From Hymenobacter sp. (GTDB lineage: Bacteria; Bacteroidota; Bacteroidia; Cytophagales; Hymenobacteraceae), in NCBI GenBank assembly GCA_025362615.1, contig JANYFQ010000073.1, positions 1 through 11,529 of the forward strand: a DNA stretch of 11,529 bases, in the 5' to 3' direction. Position numbers and translations under genes: made by a program. The notes under the pieces were generated by a model. That model did no database searches, was not told the origin of the DNA, and saw only the letters and a program-made list of their open reading frames with translations. Below are positions 5,434-11,529 of this stretch, piece by piece. Numbering within the stretch: position 1 is the first letter of the stretch; every line of letters begins with the position of its first letter.

Positions 5434-8055
5434 TTACTTGCTTTCCGCGTCCGGCGTTTCCGGCTTTTCGGCGGGGCGCTCGTCGCTGGCCAGGGTGCTG
5501 GCCTCGTCGCTCTTGCCAACCGAGAAGGTGAGTTCCTCCTTACCGTCCTCGTAATCAGCGGTGATGATGTCGCCGTTGGCTACCTGAGCCTTGAGGATTT
5601 CTTCGGCAATCGGGTCTTCGATGTACTTCTGGATGGCGCGGTTGAGGGGCCGGGCACCGTACTTGGGGTCATACCCTTTTTCAGCCACGAAATCTTTGGC
5701 TTTGTCGGTCAGTTCGACGGCGTAGCCCAAGGCTTTCACGCGCACGAAAAGCTTGCGAAGGCTGATTTCGATGATTTTGTGAATGTCCGTCTTCGCCAGT
5801 GAGTTGAAGACAATAACGTCGTCCAAGCGGTTGAGGAACTCGGGCGAAAAAGTCTTCTTCAGGGCGTTGGTGATGGTGGCTTTGGTGGCCTCGTCCTGAT
5901 TTTCGCCGCGCGACTTGGTGCCGAAGCCGATGCCCGCGCCGAAGTCCGACAAATCCCGCGCCCCGATGTTGGAGGTCATGATGATGATGGTGTTACGGAA
6001 GTCCACCTTGCGGCCCAGGCCATCGGTCAGAATGCCGTCGTCCAGCACCTGCAAAAGCAGGTTGTACACGTCGGGGTGGGCCTTCTCAATCTCATCAAGC
6101 AGGATAACCGAGTACGGCTTGCGGCGGATTTTCTCCGTCAGCTGTCCGCCTTCCTCGTAGCCCACGTAGCCCGGAGGCGCCCCCACGAGGCGCGACACCG
6201 AGAATTTCTCCATGTACTCGCTCATATCGACCCGCACCAGCGCATCTTCTTTGTCGAACAAATAGGAGGCCAGCACCTTGGCCAGTTCCGTTTTGCCCAC
6301 GCCCGTGGGGCCGAGGAACACGAACGAGCCGATGGGCTTCTTGGGGTCTTTCAGGCCGACGCGGGTGCGCTGAATGGCTTTTACGAGCTGCTTGATGGCC
6401 TTGTCCTGCCCAATGACGCGGCCTTGCAACTCCTCGTTCATGTTGAGCAGCTTCTGGCTTTCGTTCTGCGCCACGCGCGAAACGGGGATGCCCGTCATCA
6501 TGGCGATGACCTCGGCCACATTCTCTTCCTTGACGGTGTAGCGCTTCTTCTTGGTTTCCTCCTCCCAGCCTTTTTTGGCGGTTTCGAGTTGGTCGAGCAG
6601 CTTCTTTTCGGTGTCGCGGAGCTTGGCGGCTTCCTCGTACTTCTGCGATTTCACCACCCGGTTTTTCTCGCCCTTGATGTTCTCGATGCTCTCTTCGAGC
6701 TTAAGAATGTCCTCGGGCACCACAATGTTGTTGATGTGGACGCGGGCACCAGCTTCGTCCAGAATGTCAATGGCTTTGTCGGGCAAAAACCGGTCGCTCA
6801 TGTACCGGTCGCTCAGCATCACGCACTGCTCGATGGCCTTGTCGGTGTACACCACGTGGTGGTGGTCCTGGTACTTGTCCTTGATGTTGTGCAGGATTTC
6901 GATGGTTTCCTCGGGCGTGGTGGGGTCCACCATCACCATCTGGAAACGCCGGGCCAGGGCCCCGTCCTTTTCGATGTACTGCCGGTACTCGTCGAGCGTA
7001 GTAGCGCCGATGCACTGAATTTCGCCCCGCGCCAGGGCCGGCTTGAACATATTGGAAGCATCGAGTGAGCCCGAAGCGCCGCCTGCGCCCACAATGGTGT
7101 GCAGCTCGTCAATAAAAAGAATGACGTCGGGCGACTTCTCCAACTCGTTCATCACGGCCTTCATGCGCTCCTCGAACTGGCCCCGGTACTTGGTGCCGGC
7201 CACGAGCGAGGCCAAATCGAGCGTGACCACGCGCTTGTTAAACAGCACACGGCTCACCTTTTTCTGGATGATGCGCAGGGCCAGGCCCTCGGCGATGGCG
7301 GTTTTGCCCACGCCGGGTTCGCCGATGAGAATGGGGTTGTTTTTCTTGCGGCGGCTCAGGATTTGGGCCACGCGCTCGATTTCTTTTTCGCGGCCCACGA
7401 TGGGGTCGAGCTTGTCGTCCTCGGCCATTTTGGTGAGGTCGCGGCCGAAGTTATCGAGCACCGGGGTACGCGATTTTTCGCCCACACCGCCGGCCTTGCG
7501 CGGGGCGCTGCCCTGCTGGCCCTGGCCGCTGCGGCCCTGGCCGCCGCCGAAAAGGCGGTCGTCGTCGTCGTCGGTATCGGGCGATTTTTTCTTCGATGTG
7601 GGGGGCAGCGGGGCGTTGCCGTGGTAGTCGAGCGAGTCGCGGGCAGATTCGTAGTTCACGCTGAATTTGCTGAGAATTTGGGAAGAAATGTTGTCCTCGT
7701 CGCGTAATATCGAGAGGAGCAGGTGTTCGGTGCCGATGACTTCGGCTTTGAAAATTTTGGCTTCCAGATAAGTCACTTTCAGGACTTTCTCGGTGGCCTT
7801 GGTGAGCGGGATTGACCCCGTGATGCTGGTGCCCTGGGGCGAGGCGGTGTTGCGGGTGGCCTGTTCGAGCGAAAATTTAAGCTCGTCGAGCGACACCCCC
7901 AGCTTGCGGAGCAGGGTCAGTGCCGTGCCCTCGCCCTCGCGAATAATGCCCAGCAACAGGTGTTCGGTGCCAATGTAGTCGTGGCCCAGCCGGATGGCCT
8001 CTTCCCGGCTCAGGGAAATGACTTCTTTGACGCGGTTCGAGAATTTAGCTTCCAT
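5434..8055 (-). CDS. clpC: ATP-dependent Clp protease ATP-binding subunit ClpC
   Basis: ClpC is a hexameric HSP100 unfoldase that feeds substrates to the ClpP peptidase in the cytosol. The 873-residue protein has two Clp-N repeats (about 1-70 and 80-145), a long linker, AAA1 with Walker A GEPGVGKT (245-252) and Walker B ILFIDE (312-317), a middle domain with a UVR-like YEEAAKLRDTEKKL (473-486), AAA2 with GPTGVGKT (582-589) and ILLDE (651-655), and an IGF ClpP-docking loop (709-711). The linker (about 150-200) is unusual: a run of Asp residues, then Gly/Gln/Ser-rich sequence. The tail after about 845 is acidic and likely disordered. I chose ATG 8055 because MEAKFSNRVKEVISLSREEA is the family N-terminus. 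The 45 codons upstream of it are open but resemble no Clp sequence. No clpP, mcsA, mcsB or ctsR gene is nearby. Confidence 0.96.
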   Translation of the reverse strand: MEAKFSNRVKEVISLSREEAIRLGHDYIGTEHLLLGIIREGEGTALTLLRKLGVSLDELKFSLEQATRNTASPQGTSITGSIPLTKATEKVLKVTYLEAKIFKAEVIGTEHLLLSILRDEDNISSQILSKFSVNYESARDSLDYHGNAPLPPTSKKKSPDTDDDDDRLFGGGQGRSGQGQQGSAPRKAGGVGEKSRTPVLDNFGRDLTKMAEDDKLDPIVGREKEIERVAQILSRRKKNNPILIGEPGVGKTAIAEGLALRIIQKKVSRVLFNKRVVTLDLASLVAGTKYRGQFEERMKAVMNELEKSPDVILFIDELHTIVGAGGASGSLDASNMFKPALARGEIQCIGATTLDEYRQYIEKDGALARRFQMVMVDPTTPEETIEILHNIKDKYQDHHHVVYTDKAIEQCVMLSDRYMSDRFLPDKAIDILDEAGARVHINNIVVPEDILKLEESIENIKGEKNRVVKSQKYEEAAKLRDTEKKLLDQLETAKKGWEEETKKKRYTVKEENVAEVIAMMTGIPVSRVAQNESQKLLNMNEELQGRVIGQDKAIKQLVKAIQRTRVGLKDPKKPIGSFVFLGPTGVGKTELAKVLASYLFDKEDALVRVDMSEYMEKFSVSRLVGAPPGYVGYEEGGQLTEKIRRKPYSVILLDEIEKAHPDVYNLLLQVLDDGILTDGLGRKVDFRNTIIIMTSNIGARDLSDFGAGIGFGTKSRGENQDEATKATITNALKKTFSPEFLNRLDDVIVFNSLAKTDIHKIIEISLRKLFVRVKALGYAVELTDKAKDFVAEKGYDPKYGARPLNRAIQKYIEDPIAEEILKAQVANGDIITADYEDGKEELTFSVGKSDEASTLASDERPAEKPETPDAESK

Positions 8056-8209
8056 GCAGATAAACGTAGTAAAGAAAATCGGAAATAACCGCGTCTGGAT
8101 AATTTGCCGACTCGACGGGAACGTCCTATAAACGAAAAAACAACGGGTTGCGGGCGAAGGTTCGAGGAGAAATGTTTTGATTTTCAGCAACTATTTTCAC
8201 CAATGTTTT

Positions 8210-8845
8210 TCACAAGAAACGGCCGGCTTGTGGCCCTTGCATGAACAGCAAATCGAGGATGCTGAGGCCCGGCACAAAGGGCAAGCCAAATACCTGCGGG
8301 TAAGGGCGGGCTGCCGGAGTGTCAGGTTTTAGGCTTTTGGGCGAAAGGGCGTCGCGTTTGTCAATGAGTGAAGGAGTGAAGGAGTGGATGAGTGAATGGG
8401 AGCTGGCGGAGACGTGGGGGTGGTATTCGGTGGTGAAATGCAGCGGCACGGGCAGGCGCAGGCAACGGAGGAGCAACTGCAAAAATGCCAGGTTCAGGTC
8501 CCAGAGGCGGGCGGGTTTCTGGGCGTAGAGGTCGGTCAGGTAGTCGGCGTAATACGCGTAGTAGGGGCTGTTGCCGTAGGCGGTTTGCAGGGTGCGGCGG
8601 TGCTGGTGGGGCCAGTTTTCGCGGTAGTCAATCTCAATTTGAGCGGTGCATACTTTTTCGGAGCGGTTGCCGTCCAGCACCGGCACCGTGAGGGGGCGCA
8701 CCCCTTGCGCGGTGAGCACGAGGGCGCGGTTGCGGTAGGTTTGTTTGCGGTAGTGCTCGTGGGCATCGAGCAGCAGGCCATCGGCAGCCAGCAGTTGGCT
8801 GAAAAAGGTAATGGGTGGCAGGTAAGAGAGCTCGCTAAGAATCAC
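8210..8845 (-). CDS. WbqC-like family protein
   Basis: This 211-residue protein belongs to the WbqC-like family, named after a gene in O-antigen clusters; the biochemical function is unknown. Family features are the N-terminal ELSYLPPITFFSQLLAADGL, HEHYRKQTYRNRALVLTAQG, PLTVPV, a W-x-x-x-H segment (NWPHQHRRTLQTAYGNSPYY) and the C-terminal VFGLPFVPGLSILDLLFMQGP. Homologues typically start at this MILSELxYLPP position, which supports the GTG start at 8845. Between the core and the C-terminal motif (about residues 145-180) is a low-complexity stretch. Part of it, SHSLIHSFTPSLID, is translated from the 8-bp tandem repeat at 8363-8394. The stop codon lies 154 bp upstream of clpC on the same strand, and that gap shows no clear promoter or terminator. 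A TAAATTTG box overlaps the start codon but is too close to act as this gene's promoter. Confidence 0.85.
   Translation of the reverse strand: MILSELSYLPPITFFSQLLAADGLLLDAHEHYRKQTYRNRALVLTAQGVRPLTVPVLDGNRSEKVCTAQIEIDYRENWPHQHRRTLQTAYGNSPYYAYYADYLTDLYAQKPARLWDLNLAFLQLLLRCLRLPVPLHFTTEYHPHVSASSHSLIHSFTPSLIDKRDALSPKSLKPDTPAARPYPQVFGLPFVPGLSILDLLFMQGPQAGRFL
8363..8394. repeat. 8-bp tandem repeat (RAKGAGTG, four units) inside the WbqC-like gene
   Basis: Four consecutive octamers read AATGAGTG, AAGGAGTG, AAGGAGTG and GATGAGTG on the plus strand, and a decayed fifth unit follows at 8395-8402. Because 8 is not a multiple of 3, the units fall in different frames, giving the Ser/Leu/His-rich peptide of the WbqC-like protein at about residues 149-162 without a stop codon. 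The repeat coincides with a low-complexity insert between two conserved blocks. It looks like an expansion or insertion of non-coding-type repeat DNA into a tolerant loop. Confidence 0.75.
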
Positions 8846-8911
8846 AAATTTATTCGAATTTGGGGAATGGCACGAATTTTTGTTGGGTGGGCGAAAGGGC
8901 AGCGGACCAGC

Positions 8912-8919
8912 TACTTTTG
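8912..8919 (+). promoter_or_regulatory. putative Bacteroidota -7 promoter element for the GWxTD-like/acyltransferase operon
   Basis: The sequence TACTTTTG exactly matches the TAnnTTTG -7 consensus. It sits 39 bp before the ATG at 8959, within the 113-bp divergent gap between the WbqC-like gene and the plus-strand genes. A TTTTTGTTG stretch at 8877-8885 could provide the -33 element, but the 26-bp spacing is longer than the usual 19-21 bp, so only the -7 box is well supported. Confidence 0.45.
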
Positions 8920-8958
8920 CTGCGTATTCTTGCCGGCCGTGGCGGAATCTTGATACCT

Positions 8959-9855
8959 ATGAAAACACGACTTAAATTGGCTATTCGCTACCTGGCCGGG
9001 CTGCTTTTGCTGCTGGTGGGGGCCGCGCCGGCCTGGGCCGGCCCGCCGCAAATTGTGGTGGACGTGGCCCGTTTCCGCAACCTCAACAAGGTAGAGAAGG
9101 GTGCGGAGGTCGAAATTTACGTCACCGTGCCCACGCAAACGCTGGTGTACCGGCAACGGGCCCCTAAAACATTCCAGTGTTCGGCCACGGTGCTGCTCGA
9201 AATCATCAAAGCGGACGGGAAACCTGCTTTTCGGGAGTTGGTAGCGTTGCGCCCGCCGCCGCTGGCCGACACCACGCTTTCCATCAAAAACCCGCAGAGT
9301 TTCCTTAAAAGAATTTTGCTGCCCGACGGGAAATACACCCTCCGCGCTATCGTGCGCGACCAGTACCGCCCGGCCACGGCGGCAGGCACGGCCATCGTCG
9401 AGCGTCTGCTGCTGCTGGAAGCGCCCGCCACGCCCTTCCTCACCGATATCGTGCTGCTGGCCCGCCCGGCCGTAAAAAATGCAGGTATCGATAATTTCAA
9501 CCGCGGCGGCTACCGCCTTAGCCGTACCCCCGGTGGCACCTACGGGCGCGGGGCCGAAACCTTGTATTTCTACACCGAGCTGCACAACGCCCCGGCCGGC
9601 AAGGCGTTGCAAGTGCGGTATCGGCTGGCAGTGGCCGGTGCCCCGGCCGCTGTGCCCACCGAAACCGGCCTCGTGCCCGGAAGCGGGCAACCCGCCGTGG
9701 TGCTGGGCCAACTGCCGCTGGTGGGCCTGCCCACCGGCGAAGTGGCCGTGCTGGTGGACGTGTTCGACGGGAAAAAACTGCTGGTGAGCCAGCGCGTGGT
9801 GGGGCAGCGCACCGAGGCAGACTTTACGCCGGCAGCGGCCCCACCCACGCGGTGA
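8959..9855 (+). CDS. secreted protein resembling the N-terminal beta-sandwich region of GWxTD proteins
   Basis: This 298-residue exported protein has no certain function. Residues 1-27 are a clear Sec signal peptide: KTRLK positive region, LAGLLLLLVGAA core, and AWA before the likely cleavage site. There is no lipobox cysteine. The mature part looks all-beta: VEIYVTVPTQTLVY, a GKYTLRAIVRDQYR strand pair near residues 123-136, then DIVLLARP and ETLYFYTELHN, followed by further strands to the end. This order (Y-strand, 'DGKYTL..RD', 'sDI.L', 'LYFYtElhN') recalls the N-terminal region of Bacteroidota GWxTD-domain proteins, but the C-terminal GWxTD domain is absent. ATG 8959 was chosen because it gives the signal peptide; the 33 open codons before it do not. 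It is followed after 36 bp by the acyltransferase gene, suggesting one envelope-related operon. The family assignment is pattern recognition only. Confidence 0.7.
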   Translation: MKTRLKLAIRYLAGLLLLLVGAAPAWAGPPQIVVDVARFRNLNKVEKGAEVEIYVTVPTQTLVYRQRAPKTFQCSATVLLEIIKADGKPAFRELVALRPPPLADTTLSIKNPQSFLKRILLPDGKYTLRAIVRDQYRPATAAGTAIVERLLLLEAPATPFLTDIVLLARPAVKNAGIDNFNRGGYRLSRTPGGTYGRGAETLYFYTELHNAPAGKALQVRYRLAVAGAPAAVPTETGLVPGSGQPAVVLGQLPLVGLPTGEVAVLVDVFDGKKLLVSQRVVGQRTEADFTPAAAPPTR

Positions 9856-9891
9856 AGGCCACCATTAAACGAAACTTCCTTCCTGCCTCCC

Positions 9892-10788
9892 TTGCCCCAA
9901 AAACGCTCCTACCCGCTGTACTTCGAGCCGTTGCGCTGGCTGCTGCTGGCGCTGGCGCATTTGCCGCTGCCGCTGCTCTATGGGCTGGCGGAGGTCGTTT
10001 ACGGGCTGCTGGCTTACGTGGTGCGCTACCGTTGGCGGGTGGTACAGGCCAACTTGAGCAACTCATTCCCCGAAAAAAGCCCGGCCGAACTCACGCAACT
10101 GGGCCGGGCCTTTTACCGGCACTTCGCCCAGCTCGTGGTCGAAATTTTGAAGCTGGCGGCCATCGGCCCCGCCGAGCTGGCGCGGCGGGTGCATTTCATC
10201 AACCCCGAACTGATGACGCGGCACTTTGCGGCCGGGCGCACCGTGTTGTCGCTGGGGTCGCACCTGGGCAACTGGGAATGGATTTTGAGCGGCGCGGCGC
10301 TCGTATTTCCGGGCCGGGCGGCGGGCGTGTACAAGCCGCTGGGCAACCCTTTTTTCGAGGATTTCACCCGTCGCCTGCGCACCCGGTTGGGGGCCGAGGC
10401 CGTGCCTATGCTGGCCACGCTGCGCTACCTGCTGCGCCACCAAGGCAGCCCCCGCACCCTGAGCCTGCTCCTCGACCAGTCGGCCGGGCCGGAAGACCGC
10501 CCGCACTGGTTGCCCTTCCTGCACCAGGACACCGGCTTCTACACCAGCGCCGACCGGCTGGCCCAACAATTTGATTGCGCCGTGCTCTACGTGGGCATCC
10601 GGCGGGTACGGCGCGGGCATTACGAAATCCGTTTCACTGAGCTGCCCGACGGGCGGGCGACGGCCCTGGCCGGGCCAGGCGTTTTTCCCATTACCGAGGC
10701 GTTTGCCCGGCAATTAGAAACGGACATCCGGGCCACGCCCGCGCAGTATTTGTGGACGCATCGGCGCTGGAAGCACCAGCGGGGGTAG
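9892..10788 (+). CDS. lysophospholipid acyltransferase, LpxL/HtrB-like (lipid A or aminolipid acyltransferase)
   Basis: This 298-residue protein belongs to the LpxL/HtrB/LpxM-type acyltransferases, which transfer an acyl chain to a lipid A precursor or related lipid at the inner membrane. It has an N-terminal hydrophobic anchor (about residues 14-44) and VVQANLSNSFPEKS, typical of the family before the catalytic domain. The HX4E catalytic motif is SHLGNWEW, with H124 and E129. Further on are GVYKPLGNPFFEDF, LLLDQSAG (the conserved DQ) and the C-terminal QYLWTHRRWKHQ. All key residues are present and length is normal. The best start is a TTG at 9892, 36 bp after the preceding stop codon; no ATG fits the frame upstream. 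In Bacteroidota many members are lipid A secondary acyltransferases, but other lysolipid substrates are possible. Together with the secreted GWxTD-like protein it suggests a cell-envelope operon. Confidence 0.92.
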   Translation: MPQKRSYPLYFEPLRWLLLALAHLPLPLLYGLAEVVYGLLAYVVRYRWRVVQANLSNSFPEKSPAELTQLGRAFYRHFAQLVVEILKLAAIGPAELARRVHFINPELMTRHFAAGRTVLSLGSHLGNWEWILSGAALVFPGRAAGVYKPLGNPFFEDFTRRLRTRLGAEAVPMLATLRYLLRHQGSPRTLSLLLDQSAGPEDRPHWLPFLHQDTGFYTSADRLAQQFDCAVLYVGIRRVRRGHYEIRFTELPDGRATALAGPGVFPITEAFARQLETDIRATPAQYLWTHRRWKHQRG

Positions 10789-11053
10789 GTTTTGGACGGC
10801 TCTTTAGTTCGCCGCAAGGCTGGTGTCAGGGTGGAGGCAGCAAAGCGCCTGGAAATCGTACGGGAAGTGTTCGGCAAAGGGGCCGCCCGTGTGCCGAAGC
10901 TGGTGCGCGGCATCAAGCGTGCGGAAATAAAACTGCCCAAACCGTTGGTAAATCCAAGCGGGGAGCTGGCTGCCGAGCCCCGCGAAGCCGGGCAGCAACT
11001 GGCCCGCATCGGGCAGGGCGAAAGCGTGGGTCGCCCCGCCCGCGAGTTGCCTA
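10789..11053. other. unassigned region with overlapping antisense open frames
   Basis: This 265-bp stretch between the acyltransferase and the toxin remnant is open on both strands in mirrored frames. The plus frame runs from TTG 10792 to TAA 11064 (90 residues, Lys/Arg/Glu-rich). The minus frame ends at 10804 and reads through from the toxin region (aromatic- and His-rich, with WIYQRFGQFYF and HFPYDFQAL). Hand counts for the shared part give GC of about 76/54/71% at plus codon positions 1/2/3, and so 71/54/76% for the minus frame. This only weakly favours the minus strand. Neither product is recognisable. The plus frame could be a degenerate antitoxin by position, because it overlaps the toxin start by 11 bp, but it matches no antitoxin fold I know. 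It may equally be decayed DNA. Confidence 0.4.
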
Positions 11054-11394
11054 ATGCGTTGTAACACGGGCCATCGAATCCGCGCTACTCCGCCGTTTGA
11101 GCGGCAGCTAAAACAATTGACAAAAAACACCGCCTCGTTGCAGGACGGACACACAACCATGCTCGCTGACTGCGCGACGACTCCTAACCTCGGCACCGGC
11201 ATCGGCCACGGCTGCTACAAAATCCGCCTCGCTATCCGCCAGCAAGGGCAGCGGCAAACGCGGCGGTGCCCGCGCCATCACCTACGTGCCGGTCATCGGC
11301 CAAACCGTGTACCTGTTGGCCCGCTACGACAAAGGCGAACAAAGCAGCCTCAGCCACCAGCAGGTGCTTTAGCTTGGGCCTGCTGGAAAAGTAA
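11054..11394 (+). pseudogene. frameshifted RelE/ParE-type toxin remnant
   Basis: Read across frames, this region encodes most of a RelE/ParE-superfamily toxin of a type common in Bacteroidota. Frame 1 gives RATPPFERQLKQLTK, then TPNLGTGIGHGCYKIRLAI. After ATC at 11234-11236 the homology moves to the +1 frame (from GCC at 11238), giving SKGSGKRGGARAITYV, then VIGQTVYLLARYDKGEQSSL and a TAG at 11370. A second one-base shift there would restore a typical tail, SLGLLEK, ending at TAA 11392-11394. One extra C at 11236/11237 explains the first shift and one extra T near 11370 the second. The stretch around TASLQDGHTTMLADCATTP also looks degraded against the usual 'YASL..DL..LLADLATNP'. No intact antitoxin is recognisable beside it. 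Family toxins of this kind cleave mRNA or inhibit gyrase; this copy is probably inactive unless the shifts are sequencing errors. Confidence 0.77.
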
Positions 11395-11461
11395 AACAAC
11401 TGGCTGAGGGCGGCCTCGCTTCGTCTAAACCAACCTGTTCAAACACGGGATACCGGCAAGC

Positions 11462-11516
11462 AAAACGCCGAAGCCCCCGCCGCACTGGTTGCGGCGTGGG
11501 CTTCGGCGTTTTTTTT
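11462..11516 (+). terminator. strong intrinsic terminator
   Basis: Bases 11462-11484 pair with 11490-11512 to form a stem of 22 base pairs interrupted by one C/T mismatch (11477 against 11497), with a 5-nt loop. The stem core is CGCCGAAGCCC/GGGCTTCGGCG. Eight consecutive T (11509-11516) follow on the plus strand, against only four A on the other side, so the plus strand is the favoured direction. It would stop transcripts from the acyltransferase operon and the toxin remnant. It could also serve a minus-oriented gene beyond the window. Confidence 0.9.
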
Positions 11517-11529
11517 GGCGCTTACGATA

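Noticed and set aside
6076..7707. Long plus-strand open frames antisense to clpC (up to about 330 codons)
   Set aside because: Composition is that of a mirror frame of a GC-rich gene (His/Val/Leu/Phe-rich), with no domain, and the minus strand carries an unambiguous ClpC.
8056..8190. 45-codon N-terminal extension of ClpC
   Set aside because: It resembles no Clp sequence, while ATG 8055 begins exactly at the family N-terminus.
8845..8852. TAAATTTG on the minus strand as promoter of the WbqC-like gene
   Set aside because: It matches TAnnTTTG but overlaps the GTG start codon, so transcription would start inside the gene. The start is fixed by the family N-terminus.
8339..8900. Short GGGCGAAAGGGC duplicate at 8339-8350 and 8889-8900 as direct repeats of a mobile element
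   Set aside because: At 12 bp it is short and G-rich, with no inverted ends or transposase between the copies. Chance is an adequate explanation.
8860..8958. 33-codon extension of the GWxTD-like protein
   Set aside because: It would run through the TACTTTTG promoter box and bury the signal peptide. ATG 8959 gives a standard Sec signal.

Overview
The window reads as a chromosomal stretch of a GC-rich member of the Bacteroidota, most likely a Hymenobacter-like Cytophagales bacterium. This is inferred from the gene families (a Bacteroidota-type ClpC, a WbqC-like protein, a secreted protein resembling the N-terminal half of GWxTD proteins, a Uma2 nuclease), from two matches to the Bacteroidota -7 promoter element TAnnTTTG, and from the lack of clear Shine-Dalgarno sequences. 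No database search was possible, so the genus is a guess.

Layout from left to right. Positions 2-985 (+) hold the 3' three quarters of aroA (EPSP synthase, shikimate pathway), cut by the window edge. It converges on, and overlaps by 17 bp, a minus-strand gene for a BtuF-like helical-backbone metal receptor (969-1688). A minus-strand block follows in transcription order 8845 to 1832: a WbqC-like protein, the ClpC protease ATPase, a Uma2 nuclease, a propionyl-CoA-type carboxyltransferase and an M42 aminopeptidase. A strong hairpin terminator separates clpC from uma2, and a promoter-like box precedes the carboxyltransferase gene, so this block is several transcription units and not one operon. 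At 8959 transcription turns to the plus strand: a secreted GWxTD-like protein and an LpxL/HtrB-like acyltransferase form a probable two-gene envelope operon. The right end (10789-11529) looks decayed. It holds an unassignable 265-bp stretch, a frameshifted RelE/ParE-type toxin remnant with no recognisable antitoxin, and a very strong intrinsic terminator.

Most genes are ordinary housekeeping genes; I see no CRISPR array, phage, transposase, defence island or RNA gene. The less ordinary material is small and mostly between genes: a 148-bp palindromic element with 40-bp arms (1684-1831), a second unrelated 90-bp palindromic element (2920-3009), each with arms made of about 10-bp sub-repeats, and an 8-bp tandem repeat that lies inside the WbqC-like coding sequence. 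These elements, the toxin remnant and the shortened GWxTD-like protein are the items most worth a second look. I did not find a convincing new multi-gene system.
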